DNA of 64,000 nt, from NCBI RefSeq assembly GCF_047124445.1, contig NZ_CP138921.1, positions 1,736,001 to 1,800,000 of the forward strand, written 5' to 3'. Position 1 is the stretch's first letter; every line of letters begins with the position of its first letter. Positions 23,571 through 31,797 of this stretch are shown one piece after another. The position numbers and the translations under genes are program-made. The notes beneath the pieces were generated by a model that was not told where the DNA came from, made no database searches, and was given only the letters and a program-made list of their open reading frames with translations. Origin of the DNA: Shimia sp047124445 (GTDB lineage Bacteria; Pseudomonadota; Alphaproteobacteria; Rhodobacterales; Rhodobacteraceae).

Positions 23571-23620
23571 ACCCCAAAACTCGCCAGGTTCATTTTGATA
23601 AAAACAGAACGACAAGATCT

Positions 23621-24217
23621 CTAGTCATAGACGTCCTCTGCATCTTCCCACGGAACCACTTGAAGTCTCGGCCAATGCACCAGCCACTTTTGAACTTTAG
23701 AACTATAGATACCTCGCGTGATCTGCCTTTTGTTGGGGTGCACAATACCCGCAAACAGATCATCTAACCCAAAAGGGCACACAATCTCGGCGCCACCATC
23801 CGCTGGACGAATGCCCACTGAAGTTGCTGTAGTAGGAAAGCTCTCAATCGCGTCTACCACCGATGTGTAGGGTGCAATGGCATAACCAAACTTCGCTTCA
23901 TACCAAAGATGAACCCGAGCCTCGTTTTTTGTATCAATCCACACACCAAGGTCATGAAACATGTCTCCCACACGTTTTGCCCGTGATTGCTCGGTGCTTT
24001 CTGTTAGATCCTCTGGGTCAAAATAGACCAAGTCTATGTCTGAGAGGCCTCGTCGCAAAGGATAGCCAAACTTTGTGTTCCAAACGGTTTGGGCCAGACA
24101 CCCGGCGACGATCCAACAATCCGGCAATGCTAACTCGTCCCAGCGGTCCCATATAGGCCGTATAGACGGGTTCTCCAAAACACAGCTTACCAACGGGTGA
24201 TCTAAGTCAACCAACAT
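23621..24217 (-). CDS. Nucleotidyltransferase-like protein (NTP_transf_6 / COG3575)
   Basis: This 198-residue protein matches the COG3575 family: WIVAGCLAQTVWN, the GLSDIDLVYFDPEDL motif that supplies the two aspartates of a polymerase-beta-type nucleotidyltransferase site, the WYEAKFGYAIAPY stretch and the FGLDDLFAGIVHPNKR segment. The ATG at 24217 has GGGAGG six bases upstream. The substrate is unknown for this family. It is close to the end of the RND operon on the same strand but separated by that operon's terminator. Confidence 0.88.
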   Translation of the reverse strand: MLVDLDHPLVSCVLENPSIRPIWDRWDELALPDCWIVAGCLAQTVWNTKFGYPLRRGLSDIDLVYFDPEDLTESTEQSRAKRVGDMFHDLGVWIDTKNEARVHLWYEAKFGYAIAPYTSVVDAIESFPTTATSVGIRPADGGAEIVCPFGLDDLFAGIVHPNKRQITRGIYSSKVQKWLVHWPRLQVVPWEDAEDVYD

Positions 24218-24249
24218 TCAGCACCTCCCCATAACCATCCCTCACTAAC

Positions 24250-24278
24250 AAAAAGGGCCGGAGTTGCCTCCAGCCCTT
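24250..24278 (-). terminator. Terminator of the RND efflux operon
   Basis: AAGGGC-GGAG pairs with CTCC-GCCCTT around a short loop with one C-A mismatch; on the minus strand five T residues follow. It lies 20 bases past the RND permease stop codon. Confidence 0.82.
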
Positions 24279-24297
24279 CTCTTTTAGTCTCAGCACC

Positions 24298-27200
24298 TTA
24301 CGCAGCTTCAGACGGCTCCGCCTTCTTGTTGGTGCCTTTGACCCATTCGCGCATACCTTGCAGCAGCACGTAAAGGATCGGCACGATCACCACGCCAATC
24401 ACGGTCGCCGCCAACATGCCGCCAAACACGGCCACACCGATGGCCTTCTGGCTCGCCGCCCCGGCGCCATTGGCGACCAACAGCGGCACCACGCCCAATA
24501 GGAAGGACAGTGCGGTCATCATCACCGCGCGGAAACGCTGGCTGGCGGCCTCGATTGCGGCCTCCTTGATGCTCAGCCCCGCAGCCCGCCGCTCCATCGC
24601 AAATTCCACGATGAGAATGGCGTTTTTGGAGGCCAGACCAATCAGCATGATCATCCCGATCTGAGTGTAGAGGTTCACATCCCCGCCGGACACAAGCACC
24701 GCTGCCAGCGCGCCAAACAGCGCCACCGTCACGGAGAGCAGAATGCCCACCGGCATAGTCCAACTCTCATACTGCGCCACAAGGAACAGGTAGCCAAAGA
24801 CCACCGCCATGATCAGGATCAGCACCACAAGACCACCTGCGGCCTGCTGCTGCTGCGCGGTCCCGGTCCATTCAAAGGAATACCCCGGAGGCAGCGCGTT
24901 AACAGCTTCCTCTTCCAGCACGCGGATCGCATCCCCGGTCGACAGGCCTTCTTTTGGCACACCGGTCACCGTCGCAGAGCGGAACATGTTGTAACGGTTC
25001 AGCGCCACCGGTCCCAACTCATTGCGCACAGTCACAAGTGTGCCCATGGGCACCATCTCGCCGCTTTGGGAGCGCACATAGAGCGCGTTGATGTCCTCAA
25101 CCTGCGAACGGAACTCGCCATCGGCCTGGATCATCACACGATAGACCCGACCAAACAGGTTGAAGTCGTTCACATAAATCGAGCCCATATAGCCCTGCAA
25201 CGTGGTGAAGACATCGGCAATCGACACGTTCAGTGACTTCGCCTTCTCCCGATCCAGATCGACGTAAACCTTTGGCACATTGGCCCGGAACGTCGAATAG
25301 CTCTGCGCCATCTCGTCCCGTTGGTTCGCCGCATAGACCAGAGAACCAACAGCGGCAGCCAAGTCCTGCGCAGTGCCGCCACCGGTCTGCTGCACCTTCA
25401 TTTCCACCCCCGCACTCATGCCAAGGCCGGAAATCGGTGGCGGGTTAAAGGCGATCACGCTGGCGGAAATCTCTTGGTTCGCAAGACCATAGACCTTGGC
25501 CAAAATCCCGTCCGCACTCAGCTCATCTGTCTGGCGATCATCCCAAGGCTCCAAGTTGAGAATGATCATCGCCCCGTTGGACCCGGACCCGTTCAACAAA
25601 CTAAAGCCGTTCACAAGCACAGAGCCAGCCACGCCAGGGATTTCCATCAGCTGTTCATTCAAACGTGTGGTGACTTTCTCGGTCCGCTCAAGAGAGGCCG
25701 CATCCGGCAGCTGCACATCCACAAACAGCGTGCCGTTGTCTTCCAGCGGGATGAAGCCTGCCGGGATCGATTTGATCAACGTGCCAGAGCCCGCCATCAT
25801 CGCGCCAATGATCACCAGCGCCAAGATTGGGATACGGACAAACCGCCGCACAACGCCCACGTAAACTCCGCGCGCGCCATCCACGCCCTTTTCAAACGTC
25901 GCCATCAGACCCTTTGGACCACCTGGATCACGCGGCTTCAGGATAAGCGAGCACAGCGCCGGAGACAGCGTCAGCGCGTTGATCGAGGAGATCACCACAG
26001 CGGTGGAGATGGTCACGGCAAACTGCGTGTACAACCGCCCGGTGATGCCGGGCATAAAGGTCACCGGCACAAACACCGCCAGCAACACCAACGTGGTCGC
26101 AATCACCGGCCCGGTGATCTGCCCCATCGCCTTGCGCGTCGCATCTGCTGCAGACAGACCCTCTTCCGCAATGATGCGCTCGACGTTCTCAACCACAACA
26201 ATCGCGTCATCCACCACGATCCCAATCGCAAGCACCAAAGCAAACAAAGAGATCGTGTTCAGCGACATGCCAAACAGCAACAGGAAGGCAAAGGCACCAA
26301 TCAAGGACACCGGAATGGCGACCGCCGGAATGACCGTCGCCCGCACATTGCCAAGGAAGATGAATACCACCGAGATCACGAGGATGAACGTCAGGATCAA
26401 GGTCGAGACCACATCGCTCAGCGACTGCTCCACAAACAGTGTGCTGTCATACGGGATGGCGTATTCCACATCATCCGGGAAGGCGCTCGACAGGCGTTCC
26501 ACTTCCGCCTTCACAGCCTCCGCCACCGCCAAAGCGTTTTCACCCGGCGCCTGATAGATCGCCAGAACCGTCGCTGGGTTGCCATCGGCACGACCGGACG
26601 CGTTGTAGTAGTTCGCGCCGAGTTCGACCCGTGCCACATCCTTCATGCGCACGATGCTGCCCGCCTCACCGGTCCGCAGAACGATTTCCTCAAATTCCTT
26701 CACCGTGGTCAGACGACCTTTGGATTTGATGGTGTATTGAAACTGCTGCCCGGTTGGGATCGGCGGTGTACCAATCTGCCCAGCGGAGACTTCAAGGTTC
26801 TGCTCGCGAATGGCAGCCACCAAATCCCCCGGTGTGAGCCCCAAGCCTGCCATACGGTCTGGATCCATCCACATCCGCATAGAGTATTCAAAGTTGGTCA
26901 TCACGTCCGCTTTGCCGACGCCTTTCACACGCGCCAAAGCATCGCGCAGATTGATCGAAGCATAGTTGGACAGAAACACCTCGTCATAGGTGCTGTTGGG
27001 CGACACCAGCGTGACAATCATCAGCATGTTGGTGGAGGACTTCTGCGTCACCACCCCGCTGTTGGTCACCTCGGTTGGCAGCGAAGATGTCGCCTGCGCC
27101 ACGCGGTTTTGCACGTTGACCGAGGCAATGTCCGGGTCGGTGCCCACTTCAAACGTCACAGACAGGTTGTAGGAGCCGGTATCCGTACTGTCAGACGACA

Positions 27201-27435
27201 TATAGATCATGTCGTCCACCCCGTTCACCTGCGCCTCAATCGGCGCGGCCACGGTGTTCTCCACGGTTTCAGAGTTCGCACCGGTGTAGTTGGCTGACAC
27301 GGTCACCACAGGGGGCGTAATGTCTGGGAATTGCTCCACGGGGAGCGCGTTATACCCGATGAACCCCATGATGGAGAGCACCAGGGAAATCACAAACGCC
27401 GTTTTCGGACGCCGGATGAAGATCGCTGAAAACAC
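24298..27435 (-). CDS. RND multidrug efflux permease, HAE1/AcrB type
   Basis: This 1045-residue inner-membrane proton-drug antiporter has the RND order: first helix after FIRRPKTAFVISLVLS, a large periplasmic loop, helices 2-6 with the proton-relay aspartates in GIVVDDAIVVVENVER, a second large loop and helices 8-12 with GLASKNAILIVEFA. The start is GTG, three bases after the adaptor stop codon, with AGGAG upstream. Partner is the periplasmic adaptor encoded just before it. No TolC-type channel gene and no dedicated regulator are next to the pair, so the outer-membrane channel must come from elsewhere. Substrates are unknown. Confidence 0.94.
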   Translation of the reverse strand: MFSAIFIRRPKTAFVISLVLSIMGFIGYNALPVEQFPDITPPVVTVSANYTGANSETVENTVAAPIEAQVNGVDDMIYMSSDSTDTGSYNLSVTFEVGTDPDIASVNVQNRVAQATSSLPTEVTNSGVVTQKSSTNMLMIVTLVSPNSTYDEVFLSNYASINLRDALARVKGVGKADVMTNFEYSMRMWMDPDRMAGLGLTPGDLVAAIREQNLEVSAGQIGTPPIPTGQQFQYTIKSKGRLTTVKEFEEIVLRTGEAGSIVRMKDVARVELGANYYNASGRADGNPATVLAIYQAPGENALAVAEAVKAEVERLSSAFPDDVEYAIPYDSTLFVEQSLSDVVSTLILTFILVISVVFIFLGNVRATVIPAVAIPVSLIGAFAFLLLFGMSLNTISLFALVLAIGIVVDDAIVVVENVERIIAEEGLSAADATRKAMGQITGPVIATTLVLLAVFVPVTFMPGITGRLYTQFAVTISTAVVISSINALTLSPALCSLILKPRDPGGPKGLMATFEKGVDGARGVYVGVVRRFVRIPILALVIIGAMMAGSGTLIKSIPAGFIPLEDNGTLFVDVQLPDAASLERTEKVTTRLNEQLMEIPGVAGSVLVNGFSLLNGSGSNGAMIILNLEPWDDRQTDELSADGILAKVYGLANQEISASVIAFNPPPISGLGMSAGVEMKVQQTGGGTAQDLAAAVGSLVYAANQRDEMAQSYSTFRANVPKVYVDLDREKAKSLNVSIADVFTTLQGYMGSIYVNDFNLFGRVYRVMIQADGEFRSQVEDINALYVRSQSGEMVPMGTLVTVRNELGPVALNRYNMFRSATVTGVPKEGLSTGDAIRVLEEEAVNALPPGYSFEWTGTAQQQQAAGGLVVLILIMAVVFGYLFLVAQYESWTMPVGILLSVTVALFGALAAVLVSGGDVNLYTQIGMIMLIGLASKNAILIVEFAMERRAAGLSIKEAAIEAASQRFRAVMMTALSFLLGVVPLLVANGAGAASQKAIGVAVFGGMLAATVIGVVIVPILYVLLQGMREWVKGTNKKAEPSEAA

Positions 27436-27438
27436 GGG

Positions 27439-28575
27439 TTACTGCTCCTCTGTCGGCTGACCGGCCAGCACCGCATCAACGGTCACACCGGGGCGCACAC
27501 GCTGCAGACCTTCGACAATCACGGACTCGCCTTCGCGCATGCCGTCCTCAACCACCACCGCGGTTTCAACCTGACGGCCCAGTGTGACATAGCGCTGTTC
27601 CACAGTCTGCTGCTGGCCTACCACCAGTACAAAGTCGCCCCGCTGATCGCGTTGCACAGCGGCCTGCGGGATCATCAAAACCTGACTTGGCGCCGCACTG
27701 GCAATGCGGATGTTCAGGAACGCCCCGTCCAGCAACAACCCACGTTCATTGGCAAATTCCGCCCGCAGGGTGATCGTGCCGGTCGCGGGATTGATCCGGT
27801 TGTCGACAAAGACCACCTGGCCAATCTCATCCAGCTCATCGCCGTTGGGCAAGATTGCATAGACCTTCGGCGCTTTGTCCTTGTCAGAAAGCTCATCCAG
27901 TTCAGCTTCGTGATGTTCCATCACGTCCACCAGCTGCTTTTCAGTCAGGGAGAACTCCACAAAAATTGGCGCGGTGCGCACGATATTGATCAGATAAGTG
28001 GTGGTTGGGCCAACCAACTCACCTACACTGACATTGGACCGGCCGATGCGCCCGTCAAACGGCGCATGGATTTTGGTGTAGTCCAGATCCAGCTGCGCCT
28101 GCGCGATGGCGGCTTTGGCAATCGACACCTGCGCCTTGGCCACTTCGTTGTTGGCCACGGCCACGTCACGATCTGCCTCGGTGCCCACATCCCGCTCAAA
28201 CAGCTCGGTCTTGCGCACCAACTCCACCTCGGTCAGTCGCAGATTGGCTTCGGCCTGTGCGAGGTCCGCGTGCCGCGCATCCACCGCTGCCTGATAGACC
28301 TCCGGCTCGATCTCAAACAACAGATCGCCCTCTGAGACCACATCACCGTCCTGCCCGTGGATTTTCTCTACAAAGCCACTCACGCGGGCCACGAGGTCCA
28401 CCTTATCGACCGCCTCGCCTTTACCGATGAAGATCACCTCATCGACCAGCTCATCAGTGTAGGCGGCAGCAATGGCAACTTTCGGGGCGGGCGCATCCTG
28501 CGCCGCTGCGCTGGTCGCCAATAAACTGACCGAGAGCATGGCCGCAGAAAGAGTGGTGAAAATAGGAAACTTCAT
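27439..28575 (-). CDS. RND efflux periplasmic adaptor (membrane fusion protein)
   Basis: This 378-residue adaptor opens with a signal peptide (residues 1 to about 25, ending SAAAQ). It then shows the lipoyl-like half (FVEKIHGQDGDVVSEGDLLFEI), an alpha-hairpin rich in Ala, Glu and Val (about residues 95-155), the second lipoyl half (DLDYTKIHAPFDGRIGRSNV) and beta-barrel and membrane-proximal domains. No lipobox is present, so it is probably anchored only through the complex. It is the first gene of the RND pair. Confidence 0.93.
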   Translation of the reverse strand: MKFPIFTTLSAAMLSVSLLATSAAAQDAPAPKVAIAAAYTDELVDEVIFIGKGEAVDKVDLVARVSGFVEKIHGQDGDVVSEGDLLFEIEPEVYQAAVDARHADLAQAEANLRLTEVELVRKTELFERDVGTEADRDVAVANNEVAKAQVSIAKAAIAQAQLDLDYTKIHAPFDGRIGRSNVSVGELVGPTTTYLINIVRTAPIFVEFSLTEKQLVDVMEHHEAELDELSDKDKAPKVYAILPNGDELDEIGQVVFVDNRINPATGTITLRAEFANERGLLLDGAFLNIRIASAAPSQVLMIPQAAVQRDQRGDFVLVVGQQQTVEQRYVTLGRQVETAVVVEDGMREGESVIVEGLQRVRPGVTVDAVLAGQPTEEQ

Positions 28576-28716
28576 GGTGTCTTATCCCAATAGCTTGGAG
28601 ATCAGGGCCAAAGGAAACGGCGGTGATCACATGACAATTCACGCCATAGAAACATGGCCCGCCCCAAGCGGCAAGCGCGCGTTAACCACAAATGCCAAGC
28701 ATCTGGCAGAAAAAGC

Positions 28717-28745
28717 AAAAACGCGCCGACAAGAGGCGCGTTTTT
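28717..28745 (-). terminator. Terminator of the mrp operon
   Basis: AAAAACGCGCC pairs perfectly with GGCGCGTTTTT around GACAAGA. T runs occur on both strands; by position it ends the mrp transcript before the RND promoter. Confidence 0.9.
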
Positions 28746-28770
28746 CAGAACATTCCAGGGATTGAAACGA

Positions 28771-29139
28771 TCAGTCGTTGTCGTAATAGGCGGGCGGATC
28801 ATCATAGATCGCCCAGCCAAACTCCCCGTCCGAGCCCGGCAGCTCCTCCGGCTTCATCTTCGCCTGAATGTAAGTCTTGGCCACAAAATGCGCGCTCACC
28901 GGCGCGGTCAGGAACAGGAAGATGGTGATCAGCAACTCGTGAAACGACAGCGTGCCTTTCACCAGCAGGAAGTACAGCATCGACGCGATCAACACGCCAC
29001 CGACGCCAAGCGTGGTCGCTTTGGTGGGGGCGTGCAGCCGCTGCATGGTGTCTTTAAGCTTGAGCATCCCAAAACTACCAACAAGCCCAAACACCCCCGC
29101 CAGCACGATGAAGAAGGACACAAGGATTTCTGCAAACAT
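28771..29139 (-). CDS. mrpG: Na+/H+ antiporter subunit G
   Basis: This 122-residue small subunit of the Mrp (Mnh) complex has three membrane helices and the family segment FGLVGSFGMLKLKDTMQRLH followed by APTKATTLGVGG. The C-terminal 30 residues are acidic and soluble. The ATG at 29139 has GGGAGAG upstream; the longer frame overlapping mrpF is rejected. Last gene of the mrpABCDEFG operon, 11 bases after mrpF. Confidence 0.93.
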   Translation of the reverse strand: MFAEILVSFFIVLAGVFGLVGSFGMLKLKDTMQRLHAPTKATTLGVGGVLIASMLYFLLVKGTLSFHELLITIFLFLTAPVSAHFVAKTYIQAKMKPEELPGSDGEFGWAIYDDPPAYYDND

Positions 29140-29150
29140 CTGTCTCTCCC

Positions 29151-29420
29151 TTATTCGATGATGTCGCCGCGCAGCACAAAGCGGCAGTAGGCGACAGTTG
29201 ACACAAATCCCACCATGGCCACCAACATGGAGGCTTCGTAGTAGATCGCCGTGCCTTTGTGCACACCGTATAGGATCAACAGCGCAATCGCGTTGATCAC
29301 AATCGTGTCCAGCGCCAAAATGCGATCCGCCGCCGTCGGGCCTTTTGCGATGCGATACACACACATCAACATGCCAAGTCCAAAGCAGGCAAAGCCAAAA
29401 TAGAGAGCCATCGTGATCAT
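29151..29420 (-). CDS. mrpF: Na+/H+ antiporter subunit F
   Basis: This 89-residue subunit has three membrane helices with the family pattern RIAKGPTAADRILALDTI. Its start overlaps the mrpE stop as ATGA. It is a required small subunit of the hetero-oligomeric Mrp antiporter. Confidence 0.93.
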   Translation of the reverse strand: MITMALYFGFACFGLGMLMCVYRIAKGPTAADRILALDTIVINAIALLILYGVHKGTAIYYEASMLVAMVGFVSTVAYCRFVLRGDIIE

Positions 29421-29908
29421 GAGAAAATCTCCTTCAACCGGCGCTCGTAGCGGTTTTTGATCTCATCGCGCACCGCATCCGGGTCTTCACAATCCAGACA
29501 ATGCACCAACACGCTTGTGCCATCCGCCGACAACATCGCTGACACCGTACCCGGCGTCATGGTGATGGTGCCTGCCAGAATGGTGATCGCCTCTGGCGAT
29601 GTGACATCCAGCGGCACCGTGATCCACTTTGCATGAATGTCCTTGTTGCGCTTAAACAAGATAATCGCGGCGACGTGGAAGTTCGCGACCACAATGTCCC
29701 ACAGCACCACAAGCACATATTCCACCACTTTGAAGTAGTTTTGGATACGCGGACGCCCCGGCCAATAGGGCGCAGTTAGAATGGGCACAATCACCCCAAA
29801 GATCGCACCCAACAGCACATTGCCAACCGTCACCTTGTTGACCAGCATCAGCCAGATCACCAACAAGGTCAGGCTCAATATCGGGTGTGGTAGAAGTTTC
29901 CGTCTCAT
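29417..29908 (-). CDS. mrpE: Na+/H+ antiporter subunit E
   Basis: This 163-residue subunit has two N-terminal membrane helices followed by a cytosolic domain with the family motif ITILAGTITMTPGTVSAML and a VLVHCLDCED segment. It overlaps both neighbours by four bases (ATGA at each junction), so the operon is tightly coupled in translation. Confidence 0.94.
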   Translation of the reverse strand: MRRKLLPHPILSLTLLVIWLMLVNKVTVGNVLLGAIFGVIVPILTAPYWPGRPRIQNYFKVVEYVLVVLWDIVVANFHVAAIILFKRNKDIHAKWITVPLDVTSPEAITILAGTITMTPGTVSAMLSADGTSVLVHCLDCEDPDAVRDEIKNRYERRLKEIFS

Positions 29909-31437
29909 TTCAGATCCTCCCCGTTCTGCCCAAGCACCGCGTCAACGTAGGCGGACACATCAAACAGCTGCACCGAGGTTTGCTCCAGATAGCCCATCAC
30001 AGGCCCGGCAAACGCCGCCAACAGCACCAAGGCGGCCAAAGACAGGCTCACGCCGGTCAGCGCATTCACACCAATAGGCGTCGCGTCCTCTGGCTCCTCC
30101 GCCTCTGGATCGGCCAAGGCAGTGGCTTTCCAGAACACAACGCTGCCGGCCCGTGCAAAACCCACGATGGTCACCAACGAGCCAATCAGGATCGCCGCCC
30201 AGGCAGTGGCCATCCACGGCATATCCCGCACACCATCCAGCACCAACAGCTTGCCTAGGAAGCCGCTGAGCGGCGGCATGCCTGTCACGCCAATGGCGCC
30301 CACAAAGAAGAACGCCGCAAACAGGCCGTTCTGATAGATTGGCGGCTGCGCGCTCAAGGCATCGCTGCCACGTCGTGTCACCACCAGATCCGCCAGCAGG
30401 AAGAGCGCCGCCGCGGCAAAGGTCGAGTGCAGCAGGTAATAGAGCCCCGCCCCAATTGCCTCAGGCGTAAACGCCGCCACGGCCAGCAACAGCGTGCCCA
30501 TGGAGCCTACCACCGCAAAGGACAGCATCGGCATCAACCGCCGTGCGCCCAACACGCCAATGGCACCCACCGCCAACGTGATCACCGCCGCGGGCATCAC
30601 CCAGCTGCCGATGAGCCCGTCCACTGCGGCCACATCCGGACCAAACACCAGCGTGTAGAAACGGATGATCGCGTAGGCGCCCACCTTAGTCATGATCGCA
30701 AACAAGGCCGCCACCGGCGCAGGCGCATTGGCATATGTCGCAGGCAGCCAGAACTGCACCGGGAACAACGCCGCCTTGATGGCAAACACCATCAGCAACA
30801 ACACTGCCGACACCCGCAGAATGGCCGCTTCTTCGACCGGAAGTTCCCGCACTTTCACAGCCAAATCCGCAAGGTTCAACGTGCCGGTTGAGGCATAAAG
30901 CGCGCCAAGCGCAAACAGGAACAGCGTGGAACCGGCAAGGTTCATCACCACATACTGCAGGCCAGCTTTCAAGCGCACCTTGCCGCCGCCGTGGATCATC
31001 AGACCATAAGAGGCGATCAACAGCACTTCAAAGAACACGAACAGGTTGAACGCATCGCCGGTCAGGAAGGCGCCGCAAACCCCCATCAGCTGGAACTGGA
31101 ACAGCGCATGGAAATGCCGTCCGCGATTGTCCCACTCCGTCGCAATCGCATGCCACAGCACAATCAGCGCCAATATCGACGTCAACAGCACCATCATGGC
31201 CGACAGACGATCCAGCACCAGCACAATGCCAAAGGGCGCAGGCCAGTCGCCAAGGTAGTAGACATGGGTTTCGCCATCTGCAGCCATGGCCAGCAAGCCC
31301 AGCGAAATCGCCGCCAACATCACCGTGCCCGCCACCGACGCATAGCGCGCCAGCTTGATGTCGTGCCGCATCACATAGGCGATCACCGGCGCGAGCAGCG
31401 CGGGCAGCACAACAGGAGCAATAATCCAGTGGTTCAT
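29905..31437 (-). CDS. mrpD: Na+/H+ antiporter subunit D
   Basis: This 510-residue polytopic protein is homologous to the antiporter-like NuoM/NuoN subunits of complex I, with about 14 membrane helices. Characteristic stretches are the helix-5 glutamate in LFVFFEVLLIASYGLM and the lysine in FAIKAALFPVQFWLP. It forms one of the two proton/ion channels with MrpA. The ATG at 31437 overlaps the mrpC stop. Confidence 0.95.
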   Translation of the reverse strand: MNHWIIAPVVLPALLAPVIAYVMRHDIKLARYASVAGTVMLAAISLGLLAMAADGETHVYYLGDWPAPFGIVLVLDRLSAMMVLLTSILALIVLWHAIATEWDNRGRHFHALFQFQLMGVCGAFLTGDAFNLFVFFEVLLIASYGLMIHGGGKVRLKAGLQYVVMNLAGSTLFLFALGALYASTGTLNLADLAVKVRELPVEEAAILRVSAVLLLMVFAIKAALFPVQFWLPATYANAPAPVAALFAIMTKVGAYAIIRFYTLVFGPDVAAVDGLIGSWVMPAAVITLAVGAIGVLGARRLMPMLSFAVVGSMGTLLLAVAAFTPEAIGAGLYYLLHSTFAAAALFLLADLVVTRRGSDALSAQPPIYQNGLFAAFFFVGAIGVTGMPPLSGFLGKLLVLDGVRDMPWMATAWAAILIGSLVTIVGFARAGSVVFWKATALADPEAEEPEDATPIGVNALTGVSLSLAALVLLAAFAGPVMGYLEQTSVQLFDVSAYVDAVLGQNGEDLK

Positions 31438-31796
31438 ACGCCCTGCCCCTCTGTGTCCTGTGCATCATCTTCGTCAGTCAGGTTGATCTCGTCGCTGTCT
31501 GCCTCAAGATAGGCCCCCAGCGCGATCATCACCAACACCGCTGTCATGCCAAAGCTGATCACAATCGCGGTCAGCACCAAGGCCTGTGGCAGTGGGTCAG
31601 AATAGCTGACATCAGCGTATTTGTTCAGGATCGGCGGTGCGTTCACCGCCAGACGGCCAGTGGCAAACAGGAACACGTTCACCGCATAAGACAGCAACGC
31701 CATCCCGAGGATCACAGGGAAAGCCCGCAGGCGCAGGATCAGGTAAATCCCCCCCGCCGTCAGCACGCCAATGGCACTGGCAACAATCATCTCCAT
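31434..31796 (-). CDS. mrpC: Na+/H+ antiporter subunit C
   Basis: This 120-residue NuoK homologue has three membrane helices (GVLTAGGIYLILRLRAFPVI, then LPQALVLTAIVISFGMTAVL) and an acidic cytosolic tail. The ATG at 31796 starts one base after the mrpA stop codon; the upstream frame extension is rejected. Confidence 0.94.
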   Translation of the reverse strand: MEMIVASAIGVLTAGGIYLILRLRAFPVILGMALLSYAVNVFLFATGRLAVNAPPILNKYADVSYSDPLPQALVLTAIVISFGMTAVLVMIALGAYLEADSDEINLTDEDDAQDTEGQGV

Positions 31797-31797
31797 G

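Noticed and set aside
25321..27297. Plus-strand open frame of 658 codons opposite the RND permease
   Set aside because: Arg/His-rich translation typical of the antisense of a membrane protein gene; no motif.
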